This document shows positions 22,049 to 31,678 of a stretch of DNA of 64,000 nt, piece after piece. The notes beneath the pieces were generated by a model, which saw only the letters and a program-made list of their open reading frames with translations, did no database searches and had not been told where the DNA came from. A program made the translations under genes and the position numbers. Source of the stretch: Reticulitermes speratus (lineage: Eukaryota > Arthropoda > Insecta > Blattodea > Rhinotermitidae); the NCBI GenBank assembly GCA_021186555.1, contig JAJKFL010000007.1, positions 3,842,501 to 3,906,500 of the forward strand, read 5' to 3'. The first letter of the stretch is position 1. Every line of letters begins with the position of its first letter.

Positions 22049-23600
22049 TTCTGCAATTCTGCGGCTGTCTTGCACTCACATACACGCACATAACACCCTA
22101 CCATATGCAAACCACTCCACCACGGATTATCACTCCATAGTTTATGTTCCTTATCCACTGCTGCTTGATCGTAGAACGTATTACAACTACGGCGGGTAAT
22201 TCATTTCCAACTTACGCTTCGACACCCATTTTAAAATAGCGTCGTTTGGGCCATTCTGCACTATATTATTCAGTTTTGAAGCTAAAATGAGTAATTGTTA
22301 TACACCGTGTACTACTTTATTTGTTATTGTAGTTAAAAATATAGTTACGTGTTTGGAATTTTAAGAATGCATGTCTTCATGACCCATTGTGTTAAGTTGT
22401 AGTTTTGCATGTATTTGTGGAATGATAAGAATTTGCACACAGAACCTTTTTCACGGAAAGAAAATTTCTGCACTCCTCTGGCCCTTTCGGTGACCACAGT
22501 TCAAAAAGTCAACAATCACTTCTTCTCACCTCTCGAACCAGCCACAGATCCTTTTCTCACGTCACTGGCACGATACTCCTGAGTTCCCACTAAAACGTAT
22601 TTATCCCCCCTTCTCACTACCACGCAGACGCTCCCCTCGTCCATCGGTTAGCACCGCGATCCGTCCGTCGGCTAGATTGCAGTCACCAAGTGCCGTGCAC
22701 TATCTTGCATTTCACTAACGCAGTAGGAAACACCTTCACTGCCTCACCTGCACAATGCCTAGCCTGTGGCGGACCAGTACTTTCGTGTTCTACCGCAGTT
22801 TAACAACGTTAGATTTCTTCTTCAAGAGGTATTTATGACATCCGGCTTAAGATGCTGCAGTGAATGTTGCGGCCAACCTACATAATCGAGGTGCAGACAG
22901 ATGCAAGGTTATTGGAGACGGGCAAGTGTGGTAGCAGTTTCTGCGCTCTTGAAATTACCGGTCAACGTTTAGGGTAATTTCTCTAACAGCGTGATTTCTC
23001 TACCCTTTCACGGAGAATGTGTAAAAGGAAAACGAATATAAATTTGTCTACGATTATTTAATTCTATCTTCTGGCATGATCTCGAATACAAAGGATTTTG
23101 AGGAATCCGCTTTATATAAAATCCTATAATTAGTTTTGAAAAATACAACTAACCACCCAAATTTACACGAACATATCTGAGTCATCCTCACATATAGTTG
23201 AGGAAAAACACAGATTGAGAATACTGCACTGAAGAAAATATTTTGGCGTAAGAGGGGGCCCTAAGACGAAGACGGAGGAAGTTTCACAGTGTGACGCATA
23301 ACAATTTATACTCTTCAGCATATATTTTCAGGATATTAAAACAAAGGTGGATGGGAAAGAAGGTCAAATAGCAAGCATGGAAGATTAAATACGGGCCTAT
23401 TAATTCTCTCTCAAAAAACGTGGAGGGAGGTGACGTGTGAGGATAACACTATGGGTTTAGCTGGATAAGAAGCAGCAGTAGTGGCGGGATTTTGTAAACA
23501 AGTTCCTGAGTACTCGGCTTCCATAAAATGTGGAAAAGTCTTGAGCAGCTGAGGAAGTGTTAGCCTCTGTAGAAGGTCTCTGTTCCATGGAGTCAGACAG
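22049..23600. other. Region upstream of RAB3GAP2; promoter not resolved
   Basis: The 5' UTR and promoter of RAB3GAP2 should lie here. I see no TATA box or clear initiator. Base composition becomes more GC-rich at 22500-22760, which may mark the promoter side. No ORF of note. Confidence 0.5.
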
Positions 23601-23608
23601 TTGGTTGG

Positions 23609-24225
23609 TTGGTTGGTTGGTTGCTTAGTTGGTTAGTTAGTTTGTTAGATAAAGATATTCACCTTACAAAAGAAAATCATCAGAATTATGGTCGGTGCAC
23701 AACCAAGAACTCCATGCAGAAGTCTGTTAAAAAAATTAGAGATTTTACCTATTCCATGTCAATATATATTTTCATTAATGAACTTTGTTTTAAACAATCA
23801 AGAACATTTTCAAACAAATTCATCTATACAGATTATAGACACCAGCAATAAGCACCACCTGCATAGACCAAATGCCAACCTATCTTGTTTTTAAAAAAAA
23901 GTACATTCTATGCCGTTATCAGAATTTTCAACAGACTCCCAATGATTCTCATAAGTCTTAGGAATGAAAAGACAAAATTTAAAGCAGCATTAAGAAAATA
24001 CTTAAATACACACTCCTTTTACTCAGTAGATGATTTTTTTTTTGTATAAAGATGGTTCATAGTGAGGTGTGTAACACGTTTATAGTGTTTTAGTTTATAG
24101 TGTTCAAATGTAAAATTGTATAGTCTGTATAGCTGTATATTTGTATATTATGACTTATTGCAAATCCAATTGTCACTTCGACAGACTTACGGATCCATGG
24201 AATGTATGTATGTATGTATGCATGT
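23609..24225 (+). mobile_element. Jockey-type LINE, 3' end, 5'-truncated
   Basis: Translation gives LQKKIIRIMVGAQPRTPCRS, LEILPIPCQYIFSLMNFVLN, HLHRPNANLSCF and, after a frame slip near 23890, FNRLPMILISLRNEKTKFKA then ALRKYLNTHSFYSVDDFF. This is the C-terminal tail of Jockey-clade reverse transcriptases common in insects. The copy ends in a (TGTA)n tail at about 24202-24232, typical of these LINEs. Confidence 0.88.
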
Positions 24226-24237
24226 ATGTATATAGGT

Positions 24238-24370
24238 CAAATCAGGGAGGATAATATGGGCAGGAAATGTAGAACACGTGATAGGGAAGAGAAATATGTA
24301 CAAAGGTTTGGTGGGAGGAGTTGAAGGACAGAGACAACTTGAAAGATCTGTGCATAAATGGGAATATAAT
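24238..24370 (+). mobile_element. Endonuclease-RT LINE fragment
   Basis: The reading IRWAGNVEHVIGKRNMYKGL then EGQRQLERSVHKW resembles the LRWAGHVxRM...[17 protein letters not shown] tail of arthropod endonuclease-reverse transcriptases. It is short and decayed. Confidence 0.7.
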
Positions 24371-24778
24371 AATAATAATCAAATAGGCCAGATATAATAA
24401 TTAAAAACAAAAAAGAGAAAATATGCATACTGATAGATGCGACAATACCAGCGGACAGAATTGTCACCCAAAAGGAAGAAGAAAAGAAATTAAGTACAGG
24501 AGTTTATGTATAGACATAAAACGAATGTGGAACATGAAATGTGTGATTACACCAGTAACAATTGGGGCCACCGGAATAGTAACAAAAGGTTAAACGGACA
24601 ATTTAGAAGCCATACCAGAATAATATTCATTAGATTCACTATATAAGACAGCTATACTTGGAATGTCACACATAATATGGAAAGTACTGCAGTCTGAAAC
24701 TTGAAGCCTGAGCGGTAGGGATCACCGTTGGTTCAAGAGGAGAAGTACCAGGGAGGAGATGTTTGTAACAAGAGAACT

Positions 24779-24811
<33 letters not shown>

Positions 24812-24812
24812 T
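24779..24812. repeat. (AAT)n microsatellite
   Basis: About eleven uninterrupted AAT triplets. Confidence 0.95.
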
Positions 24813-25228
24813 TGTTAAAGAAACAGAGGGGAGGTTGTGAACTGGATAAACCGGCTCAGGATAGGGACCAGTGACAGGATATAGAGAACACTTTAATGCA
24901 GAGGTCCGCAAATTTTCCAAAACCCTTGGAGCCACCTCCAAATTCTAGGCACCAAAATAGTGTCACGAAGCCAGTACCCATACTGAGGTACCACAAGTCT
25001 GGAGTGACCTGCGAACTTAACTGCTGTTTGGGGCTTTCTCTTCGGTGCATGTGACCTTATACATGCTTTCTGTACGTAAGGAATAAACTGTTGTACGTGG
25101 TTTGTATTGTTTTCACCGTGCATGTTTATCATTATAATTTCACAAATCACCAACACATGCTCACCCGGATACTACACCACGGCTAACAAACACAGATACG
25201 TAACACCATGCCAAAAACCAGGATAATA

Positions 25229-25582
25229 CAGTGATACCTCGGTTAACGAGTGACCCTGCTAACGAATTTTTCGGCTAACGAAGATTTTTTTCGCTGTTTT
25301 TCGGACTCGGCTAACGAATGTGGATTCGGCTAACGAATGTTTTAGTGGATGCTCGCGCTAACATAAAGCAGCAAACATGAACGGTCGGGCCATTCCAGGA
25401 GCTTATCTTTTCTGTCTGTATGTGTGTGACAAAGAAATGAGCTGACCACATCACATAGGGGAGACCCACCAACCCGACTGGGTTGTTTACGTTCGAGACA
25501 GCGAGAAGTTTCGACTAACGAAGAATTCGGGTAACGAATGTGATTCCGGAACGAATTATCTTCGTTAGCCGAGGTATCACTG
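25229..25582. mobile_element. Tigger/pogo-type MITE
   Basis: Inverted repeats CAGTGATACCTCGGTTAACG and the matching right end CCGAGGTATCACTG are flanked by TA. It is 354 bp with no ORF. The arms contain repeated CGGCTAACGAA/GTAACGAA words. Confidence 0.9.
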
Positions 25583-25893
25583 TATACATCTGAGTACCGC
25601 CTGCAAGGACAATACCAGTCAACGAAAACAAGATAACAAAACCGTGCTTCTAGTAAACAATATCACAAAAGCAACTTAATGTGCTCGCAACTAACGCAGT
25701 GTCTACAGCATAGTGTATGCAACAAGCGATTTGCAACGCCTAGTGCAACACCCAGTGGAAGTGATCTCTAATACGGCGTGAATTTTAGAATTTATTATTG
25801 TATTAATGCAGTTTTATAATACCCACACTTAACTGTTTTATTCCACATCTCTGGTAAACCTAATGAATGTGTTTGTATTATGTAACTTGAGTC

Positions 25894-25937
25894 GCCCCTG
25901 ATGATGGCCGGTTAACCGACCGAAACATATGTAGGGC
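25894..25937 (+). ncRNA. Hammerhead-ribozyme-like motif, intact core
   Basis: In order: GCCC (stem I), CTGATGA, a stem II arm GGCCGG with loop TTAA and partner CCGACC (one mismatch), GAAA, a minimal stem III (C-ATAT-G), the cleavage-type triplet GTA, and GGGC closing stem I with GCCC. All core positions of a type I hammerhead with very short stem III are present, the form reported in Penelope-like retroelements. No Penelope protein is visible nearby. Confidence 0.65.
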
Positions 25938-26107
25938 TTTTTAACAAACTATTAATTTTAATAGTGAAGTGCACGTGTTGGTGAATTGTGAAATTATAAT
26001 GTTGTACGTAGTATTTATGCCACATAACACCATATGTATGCCAAAAATGTCAGGAGCCACCATAACAAAATTTAGTCATCCGGGATTTGTGCACCCCTGC
26101 AGTAATG

Positions 26108-27044
26108 AAAAATCTGTATCCACAAAAGCGTAGAATTTTATGAGTAGCTGAGGAAATATTAGCTTCTGATGGAGGATTATGTTCCACAATTTTAACTCTT
26201 TATTCGCTCCATTACATTGGCGAAGAGCGATTTTCTTCAAAATGCGTGTAGGGAAGCGCTTATTCTTTTGAGGCTGCTACATGAGTACACCCTAAAGAGC
26301 AGTGCTGATCCTTGGAGCATAACAGCCAAAGTAACGGAGCTGTATCTCGTGTACGGCAGGGAAACTTTCCATTACCTCATTTGTAACATGTTTGTAAGTC
26401 AGCAATAAAAAAAAAGAAAAAAAAAAACCCTAGCCTTTATGAGCACAAAAGCTTTTTCCGCTAAAATGGAAGATAAAAATTAATAATACGCAACTAAACC
26501 CTGGAAAAGTTACTTCGCAGTTTATCTGCTACAATTCAGTTCTCTCAGATCTCGCTATTATTCTAGTAGCAAAGTCTTAATTCTTTGACCTAGAGTGCAA
26601 AATTACAGCACTGTTCTTTAAAATAAGCATTTTCTTCTTGTGTCTGAATGGAAGTAACTTATATCTCCTCCACATCCGAACATAAAATTCCTATAAGATT
26701 TCAATTTTGTGACCCCAACTTTTCGATACTCTCTTTAGATAGCACAAAGACTTCTACTATCTTGAGAACATTGAGACTTCAAGGAAAAGAAAATTTATTG
26801 AATATAAAATACGTGAAAAGTCGAAATCCTCATGATGACATGGTGTTATTGAGATCGTAATATATGTTTAACTTCTAAAATCATCTTGTTTACAGTTTAA
26901 AATACACATCTTTTAGGAGGCTAACTTTCCTTCGCGTATCAGGTAAGATTTCTGAAATAGAAATTTGCTCAAACCAATAGACCCAACACTGTGTGTTGCA
27001 TAAATTGTTCCATAATTGATGATGGAATTTCATCCAATTCCGAA
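26108..27044. other. Intergenic, no gene
   Basis: AT-rich; A-rich run at 26406-26427. No supported ORF. Confidence 0.55.
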
Positions 27045-27330
27045 TCTATGTGAGCCAGTATAGTAAGTCATCTATGTGAGCCAGTATAGTAAGTCATCTA
27101 TGTGAGCCAGTATAGTAAGTCATCTATGTGAGCCAGTATAGTAAGTCATCTATGTGAGCCAGTATAGTAAGTCATCTATGTGAGCCAGTATAGTAAGTCA
27201 TCTATGTGAGCCAGTATAGTAAGTCATCTATGTGAGCCAGTATAGTAAGTCATCTATGTGAGCCAGTATAGTAAGTCATCTATGTGAGCCAGTATAGTAA
27301 GTCATCTATGTGAGCCAGTATAGTAAGTCA
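27045..27330. repeat. 26-bp minisatellite, 11 copies
   Basis: The unit TCTATGTGAGCCAGTATAGT plus AAGTCA is repeated 11 times, apparently without a single difference, which implies recent expansion or strong homogenisation. Confidence 0.97.
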
Positions 27331-27365
27331 TCTCAATAAAATATGTAAAACTAAAGGCAAAGCTG

Positions 27366-27615
27366 CCGATCCCAGTGGCCGCGCGGTCTAAGGTGTGCGT
27401 CTGCGGCCGTTCGTTTGCTGGGATTGTGGGTTCGAATCCCGCCGGAGACATGGATGTCTGTCTCTTGTGAGTGTTGTGTGTCATCAGGTAGAGGTCTCTG
27501 CGTCATGCCGATCACTCGTTCAGGGAAGTCCTACCGAGTGTGGTTTGTCTGAGTGTGATCGTGAAGCCTCTATAATGAGGAGGCCCTGGCCCACTGGGGG
27601 CTGTTGCGCCATGGG
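27366..27615 (+). mobile_element. SINE-B copy (tRNA-derived)
   Basis: The head GATCCCAGTGGCCGCGCGGT carries an A-box-like region and GGGTTCGAATCCCGCC is a strong Pol III B box. The body runs through GTAGAGGTCTCTGCG and GTGATCGTGAAGCCTC to CTGTTGCGCCATGG. Other copies: 56322, 58348, 58611, and reverse copies at 56895, 59946 and 63405. Confidence 0.88.
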
Positions 27616-27885
27616 TAAAAAAGGCAAAGCTGTCCCCATGAAGGCCAGGATGTGGATGTATAGCTCCATTCATTCTTAACGTCGGCATCTGACGGAAGTA
27701 AATGGTCAGCTTCACGCTTCAGCTATTTTTTCTTTCGGGAATAGTCTGGGCGAACTCCAAAGCCTTTGTTGACGGCGTGCAGAAGAGAAAACCCTGGCGC
27801 CTTTGTCAGTGATCAAACCCCGGGTCCTAGCTCTTCGGGCTTGTAGCCTGTCACTATACCGATTGAGTTACCACGGCTGCGATCG
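27616..27885 (-). mobile_element. SINE-E copy (tRNA-derived)
   Basis: Reading leftwards from about 27885, a tRNA-like head GCAGCCGTGGTAACTCAATC, then GGACCCGGGGTTTGATC (B box), then a body ending near GAATGAATGGAGCTATAC. A similar 3' part is at 63860-64000. Confidence 0.7.
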
Positions 27886-28002
27886 CTATATAAGCCATAA
27901 AATAATAATACTTTCAGAAACCCCAGATTGTTGTATAAGCCTAGTTCAATGCCCAGCATTACACAAAATCTTCGAAAACTTTCAATAAAAAAAAAGGATT
28001 AG

Positions 28003-28245
28003 ATGTTTAACCTATCACAGGATTGTGATTATTATCTTTACGACAGGTCAGAGGGCAGAGACTTGTTTATCGGTTGCGTAGGAGATTCTTGGTATGGAGT
28101 TTGTCGCAGTGAGGATTACGTGTTTTCTGAAAATCCAGTTTCAACAAAATGTGGGTTATCTCTTCTTTACATGGATTCATTCAATGTAAAGAAAAGAAAT
28201 GAAGAAGACGTGTTTCTTCATTGTAACGATATAAATTTTTTATAG
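28003..28245 (+). other. Unrecognised 80-residue ORF
   Basis: Starts MFNLSQDCDYYLYDRSEGRD and is rich in Asp, Tyr and Cys. I recognise no family and see no splice context. It may be chance. Confidence 0.15.
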
Positions 28246-28824
28246 TATACACGTGTTGTTAATATCACAAGCTTGCTTCCTGCTAAACATCGCACTCTGT
28301 ATTCACAAAGCTCTGACACAGCAGTCAGTGCGATAAACAGCTAGAGTTAATGTGAATTTGTGTCAGTTTATTCGTACGTGATATCGACTGTAGCAGACTC
28401 CAGTGTCTGGGGGCCATTCAGTGCTTGAAGTGATAACGAAGGAGACGTAAGTGATTTATGAAAATCAGTGTCACCATTCTATTTATAACTTACATTCTTT
28501 ATGTTGAACAGCAATTAAGAGTAGATTGAATTCAGATGGTGTTTGCTACTATTCAGTTCAGAAGATTTCGTCTTAGAGTCTGCTCTTCAAAAGCATAAAT
28601 ACTAAACTATAAGGAATTATAATTTTACCTACCGTTTGTGTAAGGTTAAACTTGGCCTTTTACGGTAAAGAAAGGACATAGCTGGAGGGTGTTTGAGAAG
28701 AGTGTGATGAGGAAATCAAGTGAACATAAGAAAGATAAAATGAAAAGGGAATGGAGAAAATTCAAAGTGAGAAACTTTACAGTTTGTATTCTTATCCAAA
28801 CATTATTTGGATTACAAATATAAA

Positions 28825-28960
28825 AGAAGATTAAATGGGTAGGACATGTAGCATGCATATCAAAGCTGATAAATATATACATTTTAATATGTAAACCTGA
28901 AGGGAAAATAGCACTTTTGAAACCTAAGTGTACGTGGAAAGTTATTTGTGTACTAAAATA
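28825..28960 (+). mobile_element. Endonuclease-RT LINE fragment
   Basis: IKWVGHVACISKLINIYIL then KPEGKIALLKPKCTWK resembles the same LINE tail as at 24238 (GHVxRM...[15 protein letters not shown]). Decayed. Confidence 0.6.
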
Positions 28961-29104
28961 AATTTTAAGTGTAACCTTTTAATAATTAAAAGTGGAAGTA
29001 CATTTCTAATCAGTGCTCGATCCGACTATTTCTCCTTCTGGTAATAGTAACACGTAGATGAAGATAGAGCATAGGTGGAATGGTAATGACAGAGTAAAAC
29101 CTAC

Positions 29105-29225
29105 GTACTAGGAAAAAAATTTGCCCCTGTGCCACTTGGTCTACCAAACATTAACACAGACTGAACCAGGATTGAAGCCAGGCCTCCGCGGTGAGAGGTC
29201 GGGGACTAACCGCCTGACCCATAAA
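29105..29225 (-). mobile_element. SINE-C fragment
   Basis: Contains GGCCTCCGCGGTGAGAGGTC and GACTAACCGCCTGACCCATA, the reverse complement of the SINE-C tRNA-like head, plus CCCCTGTGCCACTTGGTCTA from the body. Confidence 0.75.
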
Positions 29226-31084
29226 TACAATCTGCACTGTATAAAAATTTTAAGTTCATACTCCGCACAGAACAGAGTTCGCTTCCTTTAGAACGACTCA
29301 TTTTTGAATGCCGTGAAGGGAAACAAAGTTTGGCGGTGAGAATCACATGGAATGTACAAATACATCGCGTAGGCAAAACGCAAGTCTTTGAATGCTCAGC
29401 CAGGCAGTGCATATAAAAATAAATGGGCCTTGAAGGATTAAAAATTGGAAGACATGGATGGAATTTATCTGATTCAACAAATGTACAAGTACTGGGTTGT
29501 TTTGAATACCGTAATAAACTTCGCCTTACATAAAGTCGGGGAATTCCTTGAATAGCCAAGCTCCTATTACGTTTGCAGTAAGGAATCTGCTCCGTGGAAA
29601 CATTTTTGTGCTCAACAGAGTGAACCAGTGCCTTACAGAATGTAACGGTACTTTTATTAGAATACTAAACCTTTACATTTCGATAACACGTCGTGAGAAT
29701 TGAGGTTATAACGGAGGTGAATATCAAGATTCCTGTCTTCTGGGATGTGAAGCCGTGTAGTTTGGTAGATAAGTAACAACGTTTTGAAGAATCGTATGGC
29801 TTTACTCTTCATTTGATTCTGAATGTGTAGTTAGTATGTTGCTCTGAAACACTACTACCTAACTAAAGAAGCACAAGGTGGAACAGTTAATTTTAAAAAA
29901 ATACGCCGATCATTCCATTGAAAGTCGTCACAATTTCTACCAAGTTATTATACAGAAGGTCAACAACATGAAAGGCTGCTGATAACACAAACAACGCGCA
30001 GTAAACAAATTACGAAATTCTTTTTCGGACTTGAACACACACACACTTAAAAGGCGAAGTTAAAATCTCCACAAATCACTAAAAAATCATCTGAAAATTT
30101 GTAAGGTTAGTTATATTAACGCTTGTCCTTATGTCGTTACGTAGCACTTGTTGTTGTTAGTACTTAAAATTAGACAAAAGACAGCAGCACTAAACAGCAG
30201 ACACAGGTACCTACATTTCGATCGGTATTGCAGTCCCCTTGAAGAAGTCATGGTTACCTAGCAGCACCGCCTACTCCAGCAAGCTCTTTTCAGAACTTGT
30301 CAATGCATCTTCAAAATTCATTACTCTTTGTATCGAACAATATAATAGTGAAATATTTAAAGCAAAGTGGTTTACATTTTTGGCGCCTTTGCAACTTTCG
30401 CTTTCGTCGTGTCTGTGCATTCTTGTACCCACATGCAACAACTCGACAACCGCTCAGCGGACCTTCATGAAATCTTGCGTCTTGGAGTTTCAACACAGTC
30501 TATTAATTAAATCGAATTGTCCTTGAAATTATGCAAAAATAACGGACACTTCACCTGAAGACGTACGTATTACTATGTGCCTCTCGAGCCTGTCTGTAAA
30601 TATCTGTCGAAGAGGAAAGCCTGTCGAACATAATCTCTAGGTTAAATAGAACCACACCGTTTACACCATTTAGACTTGTCTTACTGCTATCGAGATAATT
30701 AAATAAAGTCATCGAAAGAGCAAGGACTGTAACTTTTTGCTTGTTGCTTTGTTTGCAGCAATCTTAACTTGATATTTTTAAGCCTCGCTGTGTCTTGTTG
30801 CTTGCTCCCATATTAAAACGGTTAAGCTTTCATATTAAATGTTGCCTGTTTGCAACACAGTCGCACCTTGAACCTCTCCGTACATTACGATAAACATCCG
30901 TTTACTTACACTGTTAAATCTTATTTTCAGTAGCTCCAGAAGACCTGCGTTTATGTGGCCAGTTCCGCATCAGCAATCACCCTAAAGATTACCCACAAAA
31001 CCTGTAAAGACGGGAAAGAAAATCTCTATCCATTATAGTGAGGGAATAACTTATAAAATATTCAAATTATAAGTTTAAACTGTA
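29226..31084. other. Intergenic region and probable 5' region of fuseless
   Basis: No supported ORF. A pyrimidine-rich AG (AATCTTATTTTCAG) near 30932 could be the acceptor of a 5' UTR exon leading to the ATG at 31085, but no upstream exon can be proven. Confidence 0.4.
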
Positions 31085-31678
31085 ATGAGAAATAACAAGG
31101 ATAATAATGAAAATATGAAAACGCAATTTCCTAAGCGTTTAGTTCATTACACGGCAGTGTTAACTGCTATACGCTACGACACTTCTCGGGTACGTGAAAA
31201 GTGCTTAAGAGACTATGTTAAAGTAGGTGCAGAGGCGATAGTGTCAACGGTGTTGGTGGCTCCTCTGGTGATCGGACAATGGAGAGGCACGTGGATGTTG
31301 ATGGAATACTACGACATCCCGTGGTGGATGTGTTTCGTCACTGGAAGTACCCTGCATTTTATATTAGCTCTATCAAAGGACTTACTGCAAGACTACTTCA
31401 GCAACAAGAAAGAGGGATGTCTGGTGATTCTCTTCCTCGTGTCCCGGATTCACACGTGGGTGTTCGGCATCGCCTGTGTCTCTCACTGGCACGGAGGTTG
31501 GATGATGATGGAAGAGTACTCAGGAACAGAGATCGGCCCTATCATTGCAGTCACGCTCCTCAGCTTGGCAGTGCTCTCTATCATGAAGACTGTGAGGAAC
31601 ATTAACACCATGCCATTCAGCATCAGCATGGACGGTTTGGAGCCGGGGTTCACATTCCCAACTATGTTCAGGACTTCA
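31085..31678 (+). CDS. fusl: fuseless first coding exon A
   Basis: Encodes 198 residues from the ATG at 31085 to donor TCA|GTAAGT, phase 0. Residues about 50-72 hold the first membrane segment, ending QWRGTW (65-70). Further hydrophobic segments lie near 80-98, 111-135 and 150-167, with HWHGGW at 134-139. It ends in FPTMFRTS. Its N-terminus is about 20 residues longer and more basic than in exon B. Residue identity to exon B is moderate, so the duplication is not recent. Without splicing the frame stops after 209 residues. Confidence 0.88.

Larger units (their letters stand above)
24899..26099. mobile_element. Possible non-autonomous hAT element with nested MITE
   Basis: The left end CAGAGGTCCGCAAA and right end TTTGTGCACCCCTG are inverted with a few mismatches, in hAT style. 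The flanking 8-mers (CTTTAATG and CAGTAATG) agree at six of eight positions, as expected for an old 8-bp target duplication. There is no transposase inside. A second MITE (25229-25582) and a hammerhead-like motif (25894-25937) lie within. Confidence 0.5.

Noticed and set aside
26999-27335. CRISPR-like array
   Set aside because: There are no spacers. It is a direct 26-bp tandem repeat in an animal genome.
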